From: Pseudomonas berkeleyensis
GTDB taxonomy: Bacteria; Pseudomonadota; Gammaproteobacteria; Pseudomonadales; Pseudomonadaceae
Assembly (NCBI RefSeq): GCF_014109765.1
Contig: NZ_CP059139.1
Location: forward strand, 2,856,001 to 2,920,000
DNA length: 64,000 nucleotides
Direction of reading: 5' to 3'
Part shown: positions 38,149-52,441 of the stretch, one piece after another
How the letters are laid out: each line of letters opens with the position of its first letter
How positions within the stretch are numbered: position 1 is the first letter of the stretch
Notes under the pieces: model-generated
What the model was told of the DNA's origin: nothing
The model's database searches: none
What the model saw: only the letters and a program-made list of their open reading frames with translations
Made by a program: the position numbers and the translations under genes

Positions 38149-39153
38149 ATGGGCTTGTTGATCGATGGACGCTGGCATGACCAGTGGTACGACACCGGCA
38201 ACACCGGCCGCTTCCAGCGCGAAAGCGCACAACGTCGCAACTGGGTAACCGCAGACGGTAGCGCCGGACCAAGCGGTGACGGCGGCTTCAAGGCGGAAGC
38301 CGGGCGTTATCACCTCTATGTATCGCTGGCCTGCCCCTGGGCCCATCGCACCCTGATCCTGCGCAAGCTCAAAGGCCTGGAATCACTGATCGACGTATCC
38401 GTGGTGAGCTGGTTGATGCGTGAACAGGGCTGGACGTTCGATCGCGACTTCGGCTCCAGCGGCGACCATCTCGACAACCTGAACTACATGCATCAGCGCT
38501 ACACCGCCGATGACCGTCATTACACCGGCCGCGTCACCGTACCTGTGCTATGGGACAAACAGACTGGCGGAATCGTCAGCAACGAGTCGGCGGAAATCAT
38601 CCGCATGTTCAATAATGCCTTCGACGACCTGACCGGCAATACGCTGGACTTTTACCCCGAGCCATTGCGCGAGCGCATCGACCTGCTCAACGAACGCATC
38701 TACCCGGCAGTGAACAATGGCGTTTACCGCGCAGGCTTCGCCACCACCCAGGAAGCCTATGAGGAAGCCTTCGATGAACTATTCGCCATGCTTGACGAAC
38801 TGGAGGCCCTGCTTGGCGAGCAACGCTATCTGGCTGGTGAATACCTGACCGAGGCGGACATTCGCTTGTTCACCACGCTGATTCGCTTCGATGCCGTCTA
38901 TCACGGGCACTTCAAGTGCAACCTGCGACGCATCGAGGACTACTCGAATCTGTCCAACTGGCTACGTGAACTGTATCAGTGGCCGGGTCTCGCCGAGACC
39001 GTGGATTTCACCCATATCAAGTCGCACTACTACGCCAGCCACGCCACCATCAACCCGACAGGCGTGATTCCCAAAGGCCCGCATCAGGACTTCACTCGCG
39101 GTCATGATCGCAACCGTCTTGCGGGTAAAGGCGTATTGCAACGCAAGCGCTGA
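38149..39153 (+). CDS. Glutathionyl-hydroquinone reductase (YqjG/PcpF type)
   Basis: This 334-residue xi-class glutathione transferase has the catalytic Cys62 in SLACPWAHRTLILRKL and a long all-helical C-terminal domain with YLTEADIRLFTTLIRFDAVY, as in YqjG. Such enzymes reduce glutathionyl-hydroquinones formed from chlorinated or oxidised quinones. ATG at 38149 is chosen because GGAGG lies upstream; a longer in-frame start is less supported. Confidence 0.92.
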   Translation: MGLLIDGRWHDQWYDTGNTGRFQRESAQRRNWVTADGSAGPSGDGGFKAEAGRYHLYVSLACPWAHRTLILRKLKGLESLIDVSVVSWLMREQGWTFDRDFGSSGDHLDNLNYMHQRYTADDRHYTGRVTVPVLWDKQTGGIVSNESAEIIRMFNNAFDDLTGNTLDFYPEPLRERIDLLNERIYPAVNNGVYRAGFATTQEAYEEAFDELFAMLDELEALLGEQRYLAGEYLTEADIRLFTTLIRFDAVYHGHFKCNLRRIEDYSNLSNWLRELYQWPGLAETVDFTHIKSHYYASHATINPTGVIPKGPHQDFTRGHDRNRLAGKGVLQRKR

Positions 39154-39201
39154 TGGCTGGGGCCGGTAATGCTAATAAGCGTTGCCGACCCCGACAAGGA
39201 A

Positions 39202-40590
39202 TCAGACGCTTCCTTGTGCGCCCTCGAACCAGGCCAGCTTGTCCCGCAGAGTGACCACCTCACCGACGATGACCAGGGTCGGAGCATGCACTTCGTGCTC
39301 AGCCACTAATTTCGGCAGGGTTTCCAGAGTCCCCGTGAACACCCGCTGATTCTGCGTGGTGCCCTGCTGCACCAATGCCGCAGGCGTCGTACCCGCACGT
39401 CCGTGGGCGATCAGCTGCTCACAGATGCCAGGCAAACCGACCAGCCCCATGTAGAAAACCAGCGTCTGCCCGGGTGCAACCAGATCCTTCCACGGCAGGT
39501 TACTGCTGCCATCCTTGAGGTGGCCAGTGACGAAGCGCACCGACTGCGCATGATCACGATGGGTCAGCGGAATGCCCGCGTACGCCGCACAACCCGATGC
39601 CGCCGTGATGCCCGGAACCACCTGGAACGGAATGTCCTCGGCCGCCAGTTGCTCGATCTCTTCACCGCCACGCCCGAAGATGAACGGATCACCGCCCTTC
39701 AGGCGCAGCACGCGCTTGCCCTGACGGGCCAGGTCGATCAGCAATTGGTTGATCTGCTCTTGCGGTACGGCGTGATCGGCGCGGCGCTTGCCGACATAAA
39801 TGCGCTCGGCGTCACGACGGCACAGCTCGATGATGGCGGGCGCAACCAACCGGTCGTAGAGCACCACGTCGGCTTGCTGCATCAGACGCAGGGCACGAAA
39901 TGTCAGCAGATCCGGATCACCCGGCCCGGCACCGACCAGGTACACCTCGCCCAAAGCACGCGGTGCGGCGCCTGCCACGCGCGCCTCCAGCAGACGTTCG
40001 GCCTCCTCCGGCTTGCCGGCAAAAACACTCTCGGCGATTTGCCCCTGGAAAACGTCCTCCCAGAACACCCGGCGCTGCTGCACATCGGGGAATAACTGTT
40101 TGACCCGATCACGAAAGCGTTTACCGAGGTTGGCCAGTTGGCCATAGGTCGCTGGAATCCAGGTTTCGATCTTGGCGCGGATCAGTCGTGCCAGCACCGG
40201 CGCATCACCACCACTGCTGACCGCAACGATCAACGGTGAGCGGTCGACGATAGCCGGGAATATCACGCTGCACAGTGCCGGCGCATCCACCACGTTGACG
40301 GGAATACCCAACGCCTGGGCGTCAGCGGAAATCTGCGCATTGAGCGGCACATCATCGGTCGCGGCAATGACCAGGGCCACACCCTGCAAATCAGTGCTCG
40401 CGTAGCCACGCAGGAAAATGCCATCCGGGCCAGCCAGCTCCTGAAGCTCGCGACGAATATCGGGGGCCACCACTCGCAAACGAGCACCGGCGTCGCTCAG
40501 CAGGCGCGCCTTGCGCAGTGCGACCTCACCACCGCCGATCACCAATACCGGACGACCCTGCAGCTTGTGGAACAGCGGAAGGAATTGCAT
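39202..40590 (-). CDS. cysG: Siroheme synthase (trifunctional)
   Basis: CysG converts uroporphyrinogen III to siroheme for sulfite and nitrite reductases. Residues 1 to about 200 form the dehydrogenase/ferrochelatase part ([38 protein letters not shown]). Residues about 215-462 form the uroporphyrinogen methyltransferase ([31 protein letters not shown]). Length and motif order fit full-length CysG. Confidence 0.96.
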   Translation of the reverse strand: MQFLPLFHKLQGRPVLVIGGGEVALRKARLLSDAGARLRVVAPDIRRELQELAGPDGIFLRGYASTDLQGVALVIAATDDVPLNAQISADAQALGIPVNVVDAPALCSVIFPAIVDRSPLIVAVSSGGDAPVLARLIRAKIETWIPATYGQLANLGKRFRDRVKQLFPDVQQRRVFWEDVFQGQIAESVFAGKPEEAERLLEARVAGAAPRALGEVYLVGAGPGDPDLLTFRALRLMQQADVVLYDRLVAPAIIELCRRDAERIYVGKRRADHAVPQEQINQLLIDLARQGKRVLRLKGGDPFIFGRGGEEIEQLAAEDIPFQVVPGITAASGCAAYAGIPLTHRDHAQSVRFVTGHLKDGSSNLPWKDLVAPGQTLVFYMGLVGLPGICEQLIAHGRAGTTPAALVQQGTTQNQRVFTGTLETLPKLVAEHEVHAPTLVIVGEVVTLRDKLAWFEGAQGSV

Positions 40591-40629
40591 GAATCACGCC
40601 TCGTAAGAGGAAGGTGAGCGGCAAGCTCG

Positions 40630-40690
40630 CAGAGTGCGCCATGCGCACCATTGATTGATGCCGGCTCGGGTGCGCACGGCGTTTGCCGCC
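40630..40690. repeat. REP-like GGTGCGC/GCGCACC repeat pair
   Basis: AGTGCGCCATGCGCACCA (about 40632-40650) is a palindromic unit, followed by GGTGCGCACGGCG near 40669. It is the same repeat type as at 903-1022 and 13.53 kb. It lies between cysG and the serS terminator. Confidence 0.55.
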
Positions 40691-40691
40691 T

Positions 40692-40720
40692 AAAAAACGG
40701 GGCGGCCATTGCCACCCCGT
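40692..40720 (-). terminator. serS terminator
   Basis: On the minus strand, ACGGGGTGGC and GCCGCCCCGT form a 10-bp stem with one mismatch and a 4-base loop, followed by TTTTTT. It lies just after the serS stop. Confidence 0.9.
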
Positions 40721-40741
40721 ATTATGCAAACTGATCGCGAC

Positions 40742-42031
<1,290 letters not shown>

Positions 42032-42102
42032 TCAATACATCGGCGAAAAAAGGTTGCGGCCACCAGCGTGACGCGGGTTGCCGAGTGTAAAGCTTTAGCG
42101 GG

Positions 42103-42483
42103 TCATGATGCCAATCGGGCCAACAGCAATCCGCACCAGGCGGCAAGCAGGCCACCCAGCACACTGCACAGCAAGTAGCCGGCTGCTTCGAACAGACGCC
42201 CACTTTCCATCAGTTTGAGGATTTCCAGGCTGAAGGAGGAAAAGGTGGTGAAGCCGCCGAGAACACCGGTGATCAAACCTACGCGCAGCTCTAGCGGCAG
42301 CTCGGTGCGCGTCAGGAACAAACCGGAGAGCAGGCCGATCAGCAGGCAACCGAAGAGGTTGACCGCCAGGGTTCCCATGTAGAAGTGCCTCGGCCACTGC
42401 GCGGCCACCCAGCTGGAGGCGAGAAAGCGCAACACGGAACCCACTGCGCCACCCAGCGCAACGGCAAGCGCGACACGAATCAT
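42103..42483 (-). CDS. crcB: Fluoride exporter CrcB/Fluc
   Basis: This 126-residue four-span membrane protein forms dimeric F- channels that relieve cytoplasmic fluoride. It has [20 protein letters not shown] and [14 protein letters not shown] (the Phe-box and Na+-site region). It overlaps the end of rarA by 4 bases. No fluoride riboswitch is seen ahead of it, as expected for an internal operon gene. Confidence 0.94.
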   Translation of the reverse strand: MIRVALAVALGGAVGSVLRFLASSWVAAQWPRHFYMGTLAVNLFGCLLIGLLSGLFLTRTELPLELRVGLITGVLGGFTTFSSFSLEILKLMESGRLFEAAGYLLCSVLGGLLAAWCGLLLARLAS

Positions 42484-43805
42484 GGCTTTCTCCGCTGGCG
42501 AGGGCTATTGGCGTCGAGGTGACGCAAATGCTGCAGTTTGTCGCGAATCTTCAACTCCAACCCACGCGGAACCGGGTCGTAATACTGCCGCGGCTCGAGA
42601 TTCTCAGGAAAGTAATCCTCCCCTGCCGCGTAGGCATCCGGCTCATCATGGGCGTAGCGGTATTCATCGCCATAGCCGAGCTGCTTCATCAGCTTGGTCG
42701 GCGCATTGCGCAGGTGCAGTGGTACTTCTTGCGAGCCCTGCTCGGCAGCGTCGCGCATGGCCGCCTTGAAGGCCGTGTACACCGCGTTGCTCTTCGGCGC
42801 ACAAGCGAGATAGACGATGGCCTGGGCTACGGCCAACTCGCCTTCCGGGCTGCCCAGGCGCTCCTGCACATCCCAGGCATTGAGGCACAGGGTCAGGGCG
42901 CGAGGGTCGGCATTGCCAATATCCTCACTGGCCATGCGCACTACCCGGCGGGCGATATACAGCGGGTCACAGCCGCCATCGAGCATGCGTGCATACCAGT
43001 ACAGCGCGCCGTCCGGGCTGGAACCACGCACCGACTTGTGCAGTGCGGAAATCTGGTCGTAGAAAGCCTCGCCACCCTTGTCGAAACGACGACGGCTGTC
43101 ACCCAGCAGGTTCTGCAGCAGTTCGACGCCTATTTCGCTGTCATCCTCTGCCAGGTCGGCAGCATTCTCGAGGAAGTTGAGCAGGCGACGACCGTCACCA
43201 TCGGCAGCGGCCAGGAGAATCTGAAAGGCCTCGTCCGGCAGGCTGAGATGGCGCTCGCCCAGGCCTTTCGGGTCGCTTAGCGCACGCTTGACCAGCTTGC
43301 GCATCGCCGCTTCGTCCAAGCTCTTGAGCACATAAACGCGGGCACGCGACAGCAGCGCATTGTTCAGCTCGAAGGAAGGGTTTTCCGTGGTAGCACCGAT
43401 AAAGATTAGCGTGCCGTCTTCCACGTAGGGCAGAAAGGCATCCTGCTGACTCTTGTTGAAGCGATGCACTTCATCGACGAAGAGGATGGTGCGACGACCG
43501 TACTGAGCGGCGTGTTGCTGAGCCACCTCCACAGCCTGACGGATCTCCTTAACCCCGGACAGCACCGCGGAAATGGTCTCGAAGTGGGCATCGGTAACCT
43601 TAGCCAGCAAGCGGGCCAGGGTGGTCTTGCCCACGCCTGGCGGCCCCCAGAAGATCATCGAGTGCAAAGCGCCCTGTTCCAGCGACTCACGCAGCGGCTT
43701 GCCCGGCCCCAGCACATGCTCCTGCCCGACGTATTCGTCCAGGCTGGTGGCACGCAAACGCGCAGCCAGAGGCTGCGCGACAGGTTGGCGACCGAACAGA
43801 TCCAC
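42480..43805 (-). CDS. rarA: Replication-associated recombination protein RarA
   Basis: RarA (MgsA/WRNIP1 family) is a tetrameric AAA+ ATPase acting at stalled forks. The 441-residue protein has Walker [16 protein letters not shown], Walker [17 protein letters not shown], sensor 1 GATTENPSF, and the C-terminal MgsA oligomerisation domain. The start is GTG, with AGGAG 8 bases upstream inside the lolA stop region. It forms an operon lolA-rarA-crcB. Confidence 0.96.
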   Translation of the reverse strand: MDLFGRQPVAQPLAARLRATSLDEYVGQEHVLGPGKPLRESLEQGALHSMIFWGPPGVGKTTLARLLAKVTDAHFETISAVLSGVKEIRQAVEVAQQHAAQYGRRTILFVDEVHRFNKSQQDAFLPYVEDGTLIFIGATTENPSFELNNALLSRARVYVLKSLDEAAMRKLVKRALSDPKGLGERHLSLPDEAFQILLAAADGDGRRLLNFLENAADLAEDDSEIGVELLQNLLGDSRRRFDKGGEAFYDQISALHKSVRGSSPDGALYWYARMLDGGCDPLYIARRVVRMASEDIGNADPRALTLCLNAWDVQERLGSPEGELAVAQAIVYLACAPKSNAVYTAFKAAMRDAAEQGSQEVPLHLRNAPTKLMKQLGYGDEYRYAHDEPDAYAAGEDYFPENLEPRQYYDPVPRGLELKIRDKLQHLRHLDANSPRQRRKP

Positions 43806-43808
43806 GAC

Positions 43809-44435
43809 TTACTCCTGGATGACGTCCGCACCTTCCGGAATGTCGAAGCTGAACAGGTGATCTTCGACCGGCTCATTCATCTTCACATTGAGGAACAGGA
43901 TATTGGTGCGCTGGCCGATGCTGTCGATCAGCTGCATGTCATTGAGCACGCGATTGCGGAACGACAGGCGCAGGCTATCGAACAGGCTGTCCTTGGCCTT
44001 GGGCTTGAGAATGAAATCGACCACGCTACCGCCTTCCTTGTAGTCGATATCGAAGTTTTCACGAATCTGTGAGACATCGCCGGAGAGCAACAGCGCCGGC
44101 GTATGGGTCAGGCGTTGATCGAGCGTCTGGATGGTCACTTGCTCCAGATCTGGATCGTACAGCCAGACCTTTTCGCCGTTGGATACCAGCAGTTGTTCCA
44201 TCGGCTGATCCGTGTGCCAGCGGAACATGCCCGGACGCTTGAGCACCAGTTGCCCTGCGGTTTCCTGCAGTTGAGTGCCGCTGGCGTCGAGGGTCAGTTG
44301 GGAAAAGCGCGCACTGATGGTTTGCGCCTGGCTGAGCAGTTCGCTCAGGCGCTTGGTGGCCGCCTCTTCATCGGCCTGGGCAGTCAGCAGGGTGAAACTC
44401 AGAGCAGCCAGCATCAGCAGGCGAATAACACGCAT
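43809..44435 (-). CDS. lolA: Outer-membrane lipoprotein carrier LolA
   Basis: LolA is the periplasmic chaperone that ferries lipoproteins from LolCDE to LolB. The 208-residue precursor has a signal peptide ([20 protein letters not shown], cleavage near ADEEAA) and the LolA half-barrel pattern with [17 protein letters not shown] and [14 protein letters not shown]. It lies between ftsK and rarA on the same strand. Confidence 0.95.
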   Translation of the reverse strand: MRVIRLLMLAALSFTLLTAQADEEAATKRLSELLSQAQTISARFSQLTLDASGTQLQETAGQLVLKRPGMFRWHTDQPMEQLLVSNGEKVWLYDPDLEQVTIQTLDQRLTHTPALLLSGDVSQIRENFDIDYKEGGSVVDFILKPKAKDSLFDSLRLSFRNRVLNDMQLIDSIGQRTNILFLNVKMNEPVEDHLFSFDIPEGADVIQE

Positions 44436-44462
44436 ATGAACCCCTTGAGTCCGTTAAGGATG

Positions 44463-44484
44463 GCGAGGTGAGTCCGCACCTCGC
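44463..44484 (-). terminator. Hairpin between ftsK and lolA
   Basis: GCGAGGTG and CACCTCGC form an 8-bp perfect stem with a 6-base loop. There is no T-tract, so it may only attenuate read-through from ftsK to lolA. Confidence 0.4.
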
Positions 44485-44557
44485 ATTGCTCGGCTGCTTG
44501 TGGCGGCCGTGGAATTTTGTAGACCGCGAAACGCGCGGTTTGTCCGTGACGCTGCCG

Positions 44558-46987
44558 TCAGTCGCGCGCAGAGCCGGGCGCGAGCACCTCGCGCGAACCG
44601 TTGGTATTCATCGAGCTGACCACGCCAGCCATTTCCATCGCCTCGATCATTCGCGCGGCGCGGTTGTAGCCGATCTTCAGCTTGCGCTGAACCGCGGAAA
44701 TGGAAGCACGACGGCTTTCCAGCACGAAGTTGACGGCCTCGTCGTACAGCGGATCTTCCTCGCTGCCCTCACCGCCTTCACTGCCGCCACCTTCGAAGCT
44801 ACCACCGCCTTCTTCAGCGCCCGCAAGAATGTCTTCGTTGTAATCCGGCGCACCGCGCAGCTTCCAGGCCTCGACCACACGATGCACTTCATCGTCGGAG
44901 ACGAAGGCGCCGTGAACACGGATTGGCAAACTGGTACCAGGCGGCATATAGAGCATATCGCCGTGGCCAAGCAGTTGCTCGGCACCGCCCTGATCGATGA
45001 TGGTGCGCGAGTCGATCTTGCTCGATACCTGGAATGCCATACGGGTCGGAATGTTGGCCTTGATCAGGCCGGTGATCACGTCTACCGACGGGCGTTGGGT
45101 GGCGAGAATCAGGTGAATACCGGCCGCACGCGCCTTCTGCGCGATACGAGCGATCAGCTCTTCGACCTTCTTGCCGACGATCATCATCATGTCGGCGAAC
45201 TCGTCGACGACAACGACGATGGTCGGCAACGGTTTGAGCAGCGGCGCTTCGTCTTCCATGCTTTCGCGGCGGAACAGCGGGTCAGCCAATGGCTCGCCAG
45301 CCTCGATGGCATCCTTGACCTTGCGGTTGAAGCCCGCCAGGTTGCGCACGCCCATCTTCGACATCAGCTTGTAGCGGCGCTCCATCTCGGCAACGCTCCA
45401 ACGCAAGGCGTTGGCCGCTTCCTTCATATCGGTGACGACCGGGCAAAGCAAGTGCGGGATGCCTTCGTAAATCGACAACTCGAGCATTTTCGGGTCGATC
45501 ATGATCAGCTTGGCGTCTTCCGGACTCGACTTGAACAGAATCGACAGAATCATCGCGTTCACGCCGACCGACTTACCCGAGCCAGTCGTACCTGCAACCA
45601 GCAAGTGCGGCATCTTGGCCAGATCGGTAATCACCGGCTTGCCGCCAATGTCATGCCCCAGCGCCAGGGTGACCGGCGACTTGGCATCATCATATTCGGG
45701 GGTCGACAGCACCTCGGAGAAGCGCACGATCTGGCGATTCTCGTTGGGAATCTCGATACCAACGGTGGTCTTGCCGGGAATGACCTCCACGACACGTACG
45801 CTGGTCACCGCCAGCGAACGCGCCAGATCCTTGGCCAGGTTGGCAATGCGGCTGACCTTGACCCCTGCCGCTGGCTGAATTTCGTAGCGCGTGATCACCG
45901 GGCCCGGATGGATCGAATCCACCGCGACCTCGACGCCAAATTCCTTGAGTTTGATCTCCAGCAAATGGCCGACGCCCTTGAGCGACTCTGGCGAGTACTC
46001 GACCTTCTTGGCTTCTGCAGGATCGAGAAGGGAAATCGGTGGCAAGGTGCCTTCCACGGCACTGTCTACGAACAGTGGCGCTTGCTTTTCCTTCTGTACT
46101 CGCTTGCTCGGTTCCGGTGCCTTGGCCACAGGCGGTGGCGCGATCACTGGTGCAGGGCGCTTCTCGCGCTCGCTCATGTGCTTGCTCAGCGACTCTTCAC
46201 GCTCGAGCAGGCGCTCCTTGACCCTGGCCTGCTCACGGCGATCGGAGACGACTGGCGCAGCCACTTCGGTGACCCGCTCATCCAGCTCGCGCAGCTGAAT
46301 CTTCATCTGCTTGCGCTCGCTACGGGCATTCCACCAACCGGTGATGGCGCCATGGATCAGCTCGATCAGGTCGAGGGTGATCTTGCCGGTCAGATCCATC
46401 ACACGGAACCACGACAGGTCGGTGAAAACGGTCAAGCCGAACAGGAACAGAGCCAGGAACAGCAAGGTGCTGCCCTGCACGTTCAACGCATGCACGGCCA
46501 GGTCGCCGAGGCTGGCACCGAGCATGCCGCCACCAGAACCTTGCATGCCGGCAGCCGCAGAAAAATGAATATCGCCGAGTGCCGCACCGGAGAGGATCAG
46601 GAACACCAGACCGATGCTGTGCCAGGAGAACAGCCAGCCGTTCCAGTGCCAGGGTTGATTGCGCGTACGAAACACCTGCCAGGTCTTGGCGGCCAGCAGC
46701 AACGGGAAGATATAAGCGAAGTAGCCCAGTGCGCCGAACAGCGCACTGGAGAGCCAGGCGCCAATGCTGCCGCCGGCATTGATGATACGCTCGACCTGCA
46801 CGCTGTTGTCCCACGCCGGATCGGCGACGTTATAGGTCAACAGCGCCATCAGCAGGTACATGCACATTGCGCCCAGGGCGATCAATGCGCCTTCCTTCAG
46901 TCGATACTGAAGCTTCTGGCGCCAGTCGGTAATCTGGGTGGTGGAATTCTTCAAAACAGCCATTTCCTGCGCCCTTGGCGCGTCCAT
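44558..46987 (-). CDS. ftsK: DNA translocase FtsK
   Basis: FtsK anchors at the septum and pumps DNA to resolve chromosome termini. The 809-residue protein has four N-terminal membrane spans (about 30-190), a moderate linker, an alpha/beta motor with Walker [16 protein letters not shown] and Walker [13 protein letters not shown], and the gamma domain with [20 protein letters not shown], which reads KOPS. Met9 (MAVLKNST) is an alternative start. The linker is short compared with E. coli. Confidence 0.96.
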   Translation of the reverse strand: MDAPRAQEMAVLKNSTTQITDWRQKLQYRLKEGALIALGAMCMYLLMALLTYNVADPAWDNSVQVERIINAGGSIGAWLSSALFGALGYFAYIFPLLLAAKTWQVFRTRNQPWHWNGWLFSWHSIGLVFLILSGAALGDIHFSAAAGMQGSGGGMLGASLGDLAVHALNVQGSTLLFLALFLFGLTVFTDLSWFRVMDLTGKITLDLIELIHGAITGWWNARSERKQMKIQLRELDERVTEVAAPVVSDRREQARVKERLLEREESLSKHMSEREKRPAPVIAPPPVAKAPEPSKRVQKEKQAPLFVDSAVEGTLPPISLLDPAEAKKVEYSPESLKGVGHLLEIKLKEFGVEVAVDSIHPGPVITRYEIQPAAGVKVSRIANLAKDLARSLAVTSVRVVEVIPGKTTVGIEIPNENRQIVRFSEVLSTPEYDDAKSPVTLALGHDIGGKPVITDLAKMPHLLVAGTTGSGKSVGVNAMILSILFKSSPEDAKLIMIDPKMLELSIYEGIPHLLCPVVTDMKEAANALRWSVAEMERRYKLMSKMGVRNLAGFNRKVKDAIEAGEPLADPLFRRESMEDEAPLLKPLPTIVVVVDEFADMMMIVGKKVEELIARIAQKARAAGIHLILATQRPSVDVITGLIKANIPTRMAFQVSSKIDSRTIIDQGGAEQLLGHGDMLYMPPGTSLPIRVHGAFVSDDEVHRVVEAWKLRGAPDYNEDILAGAEEGGGSFEGGGSEGGEGSEEDPLYDEAVNFVLESRRASISAVQRKLKIGYNRAARMIEAMEMAGVVSSMNTNGSREVLAPGSARD

Positions 46988-47079
46988 CTGATGGTTAACC
47001 GCGCAAGCGCGCTATTGTAGAGCCAGCTTGCCGCGTAGGCCAATCGCCAAGCTCCCGCATGCGCCTCGCTTCGGTGTAG

Positions 47080-48108
<1,029 letters not shown>

Positions 48109-48114
48109 TGGATA

Positions 48115-48137
48115 AGGGCGAGTGCATCACTCGCCCT
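48115..48137 (+). terminator. Hairpin after trxB
   Basis: AGGGCGAGT and ACTCGCCCT form a 9-bp perfect stem with a 5-base loop a few bases after the trxB stop. The downstream run is C/T-rich rather than pure T. Confidence 0.6.
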
Positions 48138-48162
48138 CCCCTCCTCCGCTGGACAAGCGCGC

Positions 48163-48843
48163 ATGCTGACTTGGCTGCAACGTGACTCCCTGCAGTTCCC
48201 GCCGCTGACGAAAGCCATGCGCGAACCCAATGGCCTGCTGGCTGCCGGCGGCGACCTGAGCGCCGACCGCTTGGTCAGCGCCTATCGGCATGGCTGCTTC
48301 CCCTGGTTTCAGGATGGCCAGCCGATTCTCTGGTGGTCACCCGATCCGCGCACGGTACTGCTTCCCGAAGAACTGCATGTTTCTCGCAGCCTGGCCAAAC
48401 TGCTGCGCCAACAACGCTATCGCGTCACCTTCGACCAGGACTTTCCATCCGTCATAAAGGCCTGCGCCGAGCCACGCGCGTACGCCGATGGAACCTGGAT
48501 CACCCGCGGCATGCAGGAGGCCTATCTGCAGCTGCATCAACGCGGCATCGCTCATTCCGTGGAGGTCTGGAATGGGGACGAGCTGGTCGGCGGACTCTAT
48601 GGCCTGGCCATGGGCCAGCTGTTTTTCGGCGAATCAATGTTCAGCCGCGCCGACAACGCCTCCAAGGTCGGCTTCGCCACGCTGGTCGGCAAGCTGCAGG
48701 AATGGGGCTTCGTGCTCATCGACTGCCAGATGCCCACACAACATCTGCACAGCTTCGGCGCCAGAGCCATCCCACGCGCCACCTTCGCCGAGTATCTGCA
48801 GCGTCATCTCGACCTGCCCAGCAAAGCAGATTGGCTCGCTTAG
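48163..48843 (+). CDS. aat: Leucyl/phenylalanyl-tRNA-protein transferase
   Basis: Aat adds Leu or Phe to proteins with N-terminal Lys or Arg, creating N-degrons read by ClpS. The 226-residue protein shows [49 protein letters not shown] and [14 protein letters not shown], all family hallmarks. ClpS and ClpA, the downstream machinery, are encoded 2-4 kb away. Confidence 0.96.
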   Translation: MLTWLQRDSLQFPPLTKAMREPNGLLAAGGDLSADRLVSAYRHGCFPWFQDGQPILWWSPDPRTVLLPEELHVSRSLAKLLRQQRYRVTFDQDFPSVIKACAEPRAYADGTWITRGMQEAYLQLHQRGIAHSVEVWNGDELVGGLYGLAMGQLFFGESMFSRADNASKVGFATLVGKLQEWGFVLIDCQMPTQHLHSFGARAIPRATFAEYLQRHLDLPSKADWLA

Positions 48844-48981
48844 CACACACCTGAAAGTGATCGCGCGCAAACCCTATCAGCCCCGCCGCGGGAGCACACT
48901 TGCAGCTAGTGTTCCTCTCATATGGTAGGGCTCGGAACACTGGCTTACACTCATAGGCAAGGCTTTACCCGAGACGCGACC

Positions 48982-49689
48982 ATGACCGAGCTGGCCCGCC
49001 TGAAGTTCTACGCCACTCAACCGCATCCATGCAGCTATCTGCCAGAGGAACAGGCGACCACCTTGTTCCTTGACCCCAGTCAGCCCATGGACGTGCTGGT
49101 CTATGCAGAACTCTCGGAAATGGGCTTTCGCCGCAGCGGCGACCACCTCTACCGTCCGCACTGCCAGCAGTGCAGTGCCTGCATCCCGGCACGCATTCCG
49201 GCCGCCCTGTTCACACCCAACCGCCAGCAACGGCGAATCCTCAAGCGCAACGAAGACATCAGCGTACGCTCCGTACGCCCGGTTTTCTCCGAGGAGTACT
49301 ACTCGCTCTACGTGCGCTATATCGAGCAGCGCCATGCCGACGGCGACATGTACCCACCCAGTCGAGATCAGTTCTCCACCTTTCTGGTTCGCGACCTGCC
49401 CTTCTCGCGCTTCTATGAGTTCCGCCTGCAAGGTCGACTCGTCGCGATCGCCGTTACCGACCTTCTGCCAAACGGTCTCTCGGCGGTCTACACCTTCTAT
49501 GACCCAGCTGAAGAGCGCCGCAGCCTTGGCCGCTTCGCTATCCTCTGGCAAGTCGGCGAGACCGCACGCCTGGGTCTGGAAGCCGTCTATCTTGGCTACT
49601 GGATCAAGAATTGCCGCAAGATGAACTACAAAACCCAGTACCGCCCGATCGAACTCTTCGTCAATCAGCGCTGGACGCTGCTCACCTAG
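48982..49689 (+). CDS. bpt: Aspartate/glutamate leucyltransferase
   Basis: Bpt adds Leu to proteins with N-terminal Asp or Glu, and has sequence similarity to eukaryotic arginyltransferase. The 235-residue protein has [36 protein letters not shown] and [23 protein letters not shown] at 48982 is chosen by family length and homology; the frame is open for another 20 codons upstream. Together with aat it widens the N-degron set sent to ClpSA. Confidence 0.95.
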   Translation: MTELARLKFYATQPHPCSYLPEEQATTLFLDPSQPMDVLVYAELSEMGFRRSGDHLYRPHCQQCSACIPARIPAALFTPNRQQRRILKRNEDISVRSVRPVFSEEYYSLYVRYIEQRHADGDMYPPSRDQFSTFLVRDLPFSRFYEFRLQGRLVAIAVTDLLPNGLSAVYTFYDPAEERRSLGRFAILWQVGETARLGLEAVYLGYWIKNCRKMNYKTQYRPIELFVNQRWTLLT

Positions 49690-49827
49690 ACCCGCTTGAC
49701 CACCCTCAAGTCAGCTCGACGAACCAAGCCCCTTGGCGCAGCCCCCTGTTTTCGGGCACAATGCACGCCGCTTTTGCCTGGCGCCAGTTGCACCGGGCCA
49801 TTTCCTGGATACCGAGGGCTTTACTGC

Positions 49828-50046
49828 ATGTCGAAAGAAGACAGCTTCGAAATGGAAGGCACTGTCGTCGACACCCTGCCCAACACCATGTTCCGCGTGG
49901 AGTTGGAAAACGGGCACGTCGTTACCGCGCACATCTCCGGCAAGATGCGCAAGAACTACATCCGCATTCTCACTGGTGACAAGGTGCGCGTCGAGCTGAC
50001 ACCTTATGACTTGAGCAAGGGTCGCATTACCTACCGCGCCCGTTAA
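49828..50046 (+). CDS. infA: Translation initiation factor IF-1
   Basis: This 72-residue OB-fold protein binds the ribosomal A-site region during initiation. It reads [20 protein letters not shown] and has [20 protein letters not shown]. The start is fixed by the family, and upstream in-frame sequence is unrelated. A strong terminator follows. Confidence 0.98.
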
Positions 50047-50057
50047 GCCAAGCACCA

Positions 50058-50093
50058 AACGAAAACGCCCGGCATATGCCGGGCGTTTTCGTT
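50058..50093. terminator. infA terminator
   Basis: AACGAAAACGCCCGGC and GCCGGGCGTTTTCGTT form a 16-bp perfect stem with a short ATAT loop, with T-rich sequence in both directions. It probably serves both infA and the convergent clpA. Confidence 0.95.
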
Positions 50094-50096
50094 GGT

Positions 50097-50125
50097 TCAC
50101 TGAAAGCCGCCAGGGCTTTCAGTGA
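50097..50125. terminator. Second hairpin between infA and clpA
   Basis: TCACTGAAAGCC and GGCTTTCAGTGA form a 12-bp perfect stem with a 5-base loop, just after clpA on the minus strand. It is probably an additional clpA 3' end or stabiliser. Confidence 0.65.
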
Positions 50126-50141
50126 CTTTGAAGCCATTCGA

Positions 50142-52412
50142 TCAGGCGACCTCCGCCGCCGTCTCGAACTCGAAGCTTGGCTCGCCATCCTTGATGTCGA
50201 CGTGCACCACGCCGCCATGCTCGGCCAGTTCGCCAAAGAGGATTTCCTCCGCCAGCGGACGCTTGATCTTGTCCTGGATCAGGCGTGCCATCGGTCTGGC
50301 CCCCATCATCACATCGTAGCCGCGCTCGGCCAGCCAGCTGCGCGCCGCGTCGCTGACTTCCAGCGTGACACGCTTGTCTTCCAGCTGCGCCTGTAGTTCG
50401 GTGAGGAACTTGTCGACGATGCTCTTGATGGTTTCGTGACTGAGACGACCAAACTGGATGATGGTGTCCAGACGGTTGCGGAACTCCGGCGTGAAGCTCT
50501 TCTTGATGACTTCCATGGCATCGGTGGAGTGATCCTGCTGGGTGAAGCCGATCGAGGCACGCGACGCAGTTTCCGCGCCGGCGTTGGTGGTCATGATCAG
50601 GATCACGTTGCGGAAATCCGCCTTGCGCCCGTTGTTGTCGGTCAGCGTACCGTGATCCATCACTTGCAGGAGCAAGTTGAAGACTTCCGGATGCGCCTTC
50701 TCGATTTCATCGAGCAGCAGCACGCAATGTGGCTGCTTGGTAATCGCCTCGGTCAAAAGGCCGCCCTGATCGAAACCGACATAGCCGGGTGGTGCACCTA
50801 TCAGACGCGAGACGGTATGCCGCTCCATGTACTCGGACATGTCGAAGCGTACCAGTTCGATACCCATGGCCTTGGCCAACTGCCGCGCGGCCTCGGTCTT
50901 GCCGACACCAGTAGGACCGGCAAACAGGAAGGAACCGACCGGTTTGTCTGGCGCCTTGAGCCCGGCACGCGACAGTTTGATCGCGGTTGCCAGCGAATCG
51001 ATGGCAGCGTCCTGACCGAACACGGTGAGCTTGAGGTCACGCTCCAGATTGCGTAGCAGCTCTTTGTCGGAACTGGAGACATGTTTTGGCGGAATTCGCG
51101 CGATCTTGGCGACGATGTCCTCGACCTGCGCCACCTCGATACGCGGTACGCGCTTGTCCTCCGGCTGCAGACGCTGGTACGCGCCCGCTTCGTCGATCAC
51201 GTCGATGGCCTTGTCCGGCATGTGCCGGTCATTGATGTAACGCGCAGCCAGCTCGGCCGCGGCACGCAAGGCTTCATCGCTGTATTCGATATGGTGATGC
51301 TGCTCGAAGCGCGCCTTGAGCCCTTTGAGAATGCCGTAAGTGTCATCCACGGAGGGCTCGACAACATCAACCTTCTGGAAGCGCCGCGCCAGGGCGCGAT
51401 CTTTTTCAAAGATGCCGCGAAACTCCTGGAAGGTGGTCGAACCGATGCAGCGGATCTCGCCAGACGACAGCACCGGCTTGAGCAGATTGGACGCATCCAT
51501 CACCCCGCCCGATGCCGCACCCGCACCGATGATGGTGTGGATCTCATCGATGAACAGAATGGCGTGCGGGCGCTTGCGCAGCTCGTTGAGCAACGCCTTG
51601 AAGCGCTTCTCGAAATCGCCACGGTATTTGGTGCCGGCCAGCAACGCGCCGAGGTCGAGCGAATAGACCACGCTGTCTGCCAGCAGATCAGGCACCTGCT
51701 CATCGACGATGCGCTTGGCCAGGCCTTCGGCAATAGCGGTTTTGCCTACACCTGCCTCACCCACCAGCAACGGGTTGTTCTTGCGGCGCCGCGCGAGAAT
51801 CTGCGCTACGCGCTCGACCTCGTGCTCACGCCCGACCAGCGGGTCGATACGCCCCTGACGAGCCAATTCATTGAGATTACTGGCATAAGCATCGAGCGGA
51901 TTGCTTGAGGCAGACGATTCGCCGCCCTCCTCATCCTGCATTTCCTGGTCGTGCTCATGTTGATCGCCATGCCCCGGCACCTTGGAAATGCCATGGGCAA
52001 TGTAATTGACCACATCGATACGCGCCACGCTCTGCTGCTTGAGCAGGAACACGGCCTGGCTTTCCTGCTCGCTGAAGATCGCCACCAACACATTGGCGCC
52101 GGTCACTTCGCGTTTGCCAGAGCTCTGCACATGAAACACCGCACGCTGCAAGACGCGCTGAAAGCCCAGGGTCGGCTGAGTTTCGCGCTCTTCATCATGC
52201 TGAGGGATCAGCGGCGTGGTGGAGTCGATGAACTCCTGCAGATCGTGGCGTAGCTTGTCGAGGTTGGCCCCACAGGCCCGCAGCACACTGGCTGCCGCCT
52301 CGTTATCCAGCAAGGCCAACAGCAGGTGTTCGACCGTCATGAATTCATGACGCTTGGCACGGGCCTCCTTGAAAGCCAGATTGAGGGTGACTTCGAGCTC
52401 TCGATTCAACAT
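50142..52412 (-). CDS. clpA: ATP-dependent Clp protease ATPase subunit ClpA
   Basis: ClpA unfolds substrates, including ClpS-delivered N-degron proteins, for ClpP. The 756-residue protein has the N-terminal Clp-N double repeat (1-145), a first AAA+ module with [17 protein letters not shown], and a second with [19 protein letters not shown], sensor and C-terminal D2-small domain. It lies 29 bases after clpS on the same strand. Confidence 0.97.
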   Translation of the reverse strand: MLNRELEVTLNLAFKEARAKRHEFMTVEHLLLALLDNEAAASVLRACGANLDKLRHDLQEFIDSTTPLIPQHDEERETQPTLGFQRVLQRAVFHVQSSGKREVTGANVLVAIFSEQESQAVFLLKQQSVARIDVVNYIAHGISKVPGHGDQHEHDQEMQDEEGGESSASSNPLDAYASNLNELARQGRIDPLVGREHEVERVAQILARRRKNNPLLVGEAGVGKTAIAEGLAKRIVDEQVPDLLADSVVYSLDLGALLAGTKYRGDFEKRFKALLNELRKRPHAILFIDEIHTIIGAGAASGGVMDASNLLKPVLSSGEIRCIGSTTFQEFRGIFEKDRALARRFQKVDVVEPSVDDTYGILKGLKARFEQHHHIEYSDEALRAAAELAARYINDRHMPDKAIDVIDEAGAYQRLQPEDKRVPRIEVAQVEDIVAKIARIPPKHVSSSDKELLRNLERDLKLTVFGQDAAIDSLATAIKLSRAGLKAPDKPVGSFLFAGPTGVGKTEAARQLAKAMGIELVRFDMSEYMERHTVSRLIGAPPGYVGFDQGGLLTEAITKQPHCVLLLDEIEKAHPEVFNLLLQVMDHGTLTDNNGRKADFRNVILIMTTNAGAETASRASIGFTQQDHSTDAMEVIKKSFTPEFRNRLDTIIQFGRLSHETIKSIVDKFLTELQAQLEDKRVTLEVSDAARSWLAERGYDVMMGARPMARLIQDKIKRPLAEEILFGELAEHGGVVHVDIKDGEPSFEFETAAEVA

Positions 52413-52441
52413 AGCTTCACCTCATACCCAAGTGGCCGGCG

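Noticed and set aside
39160..39195. Strong terminator between the convergent YqjG-type gene and cysG
   Set aside because: GGGGCCGGTAA and TTGCCGACCCC pair with two mismatches and there is no T-run, so I left it out of the feature list.
44468..47020. Open frame of 850 codons opposite ftsK
   Set aside because: It is a GC-rich antisense shadow: the other strand encodes a full FtsK with all motifs, and the product is His/Gln/Arg-rich without a family pattern.
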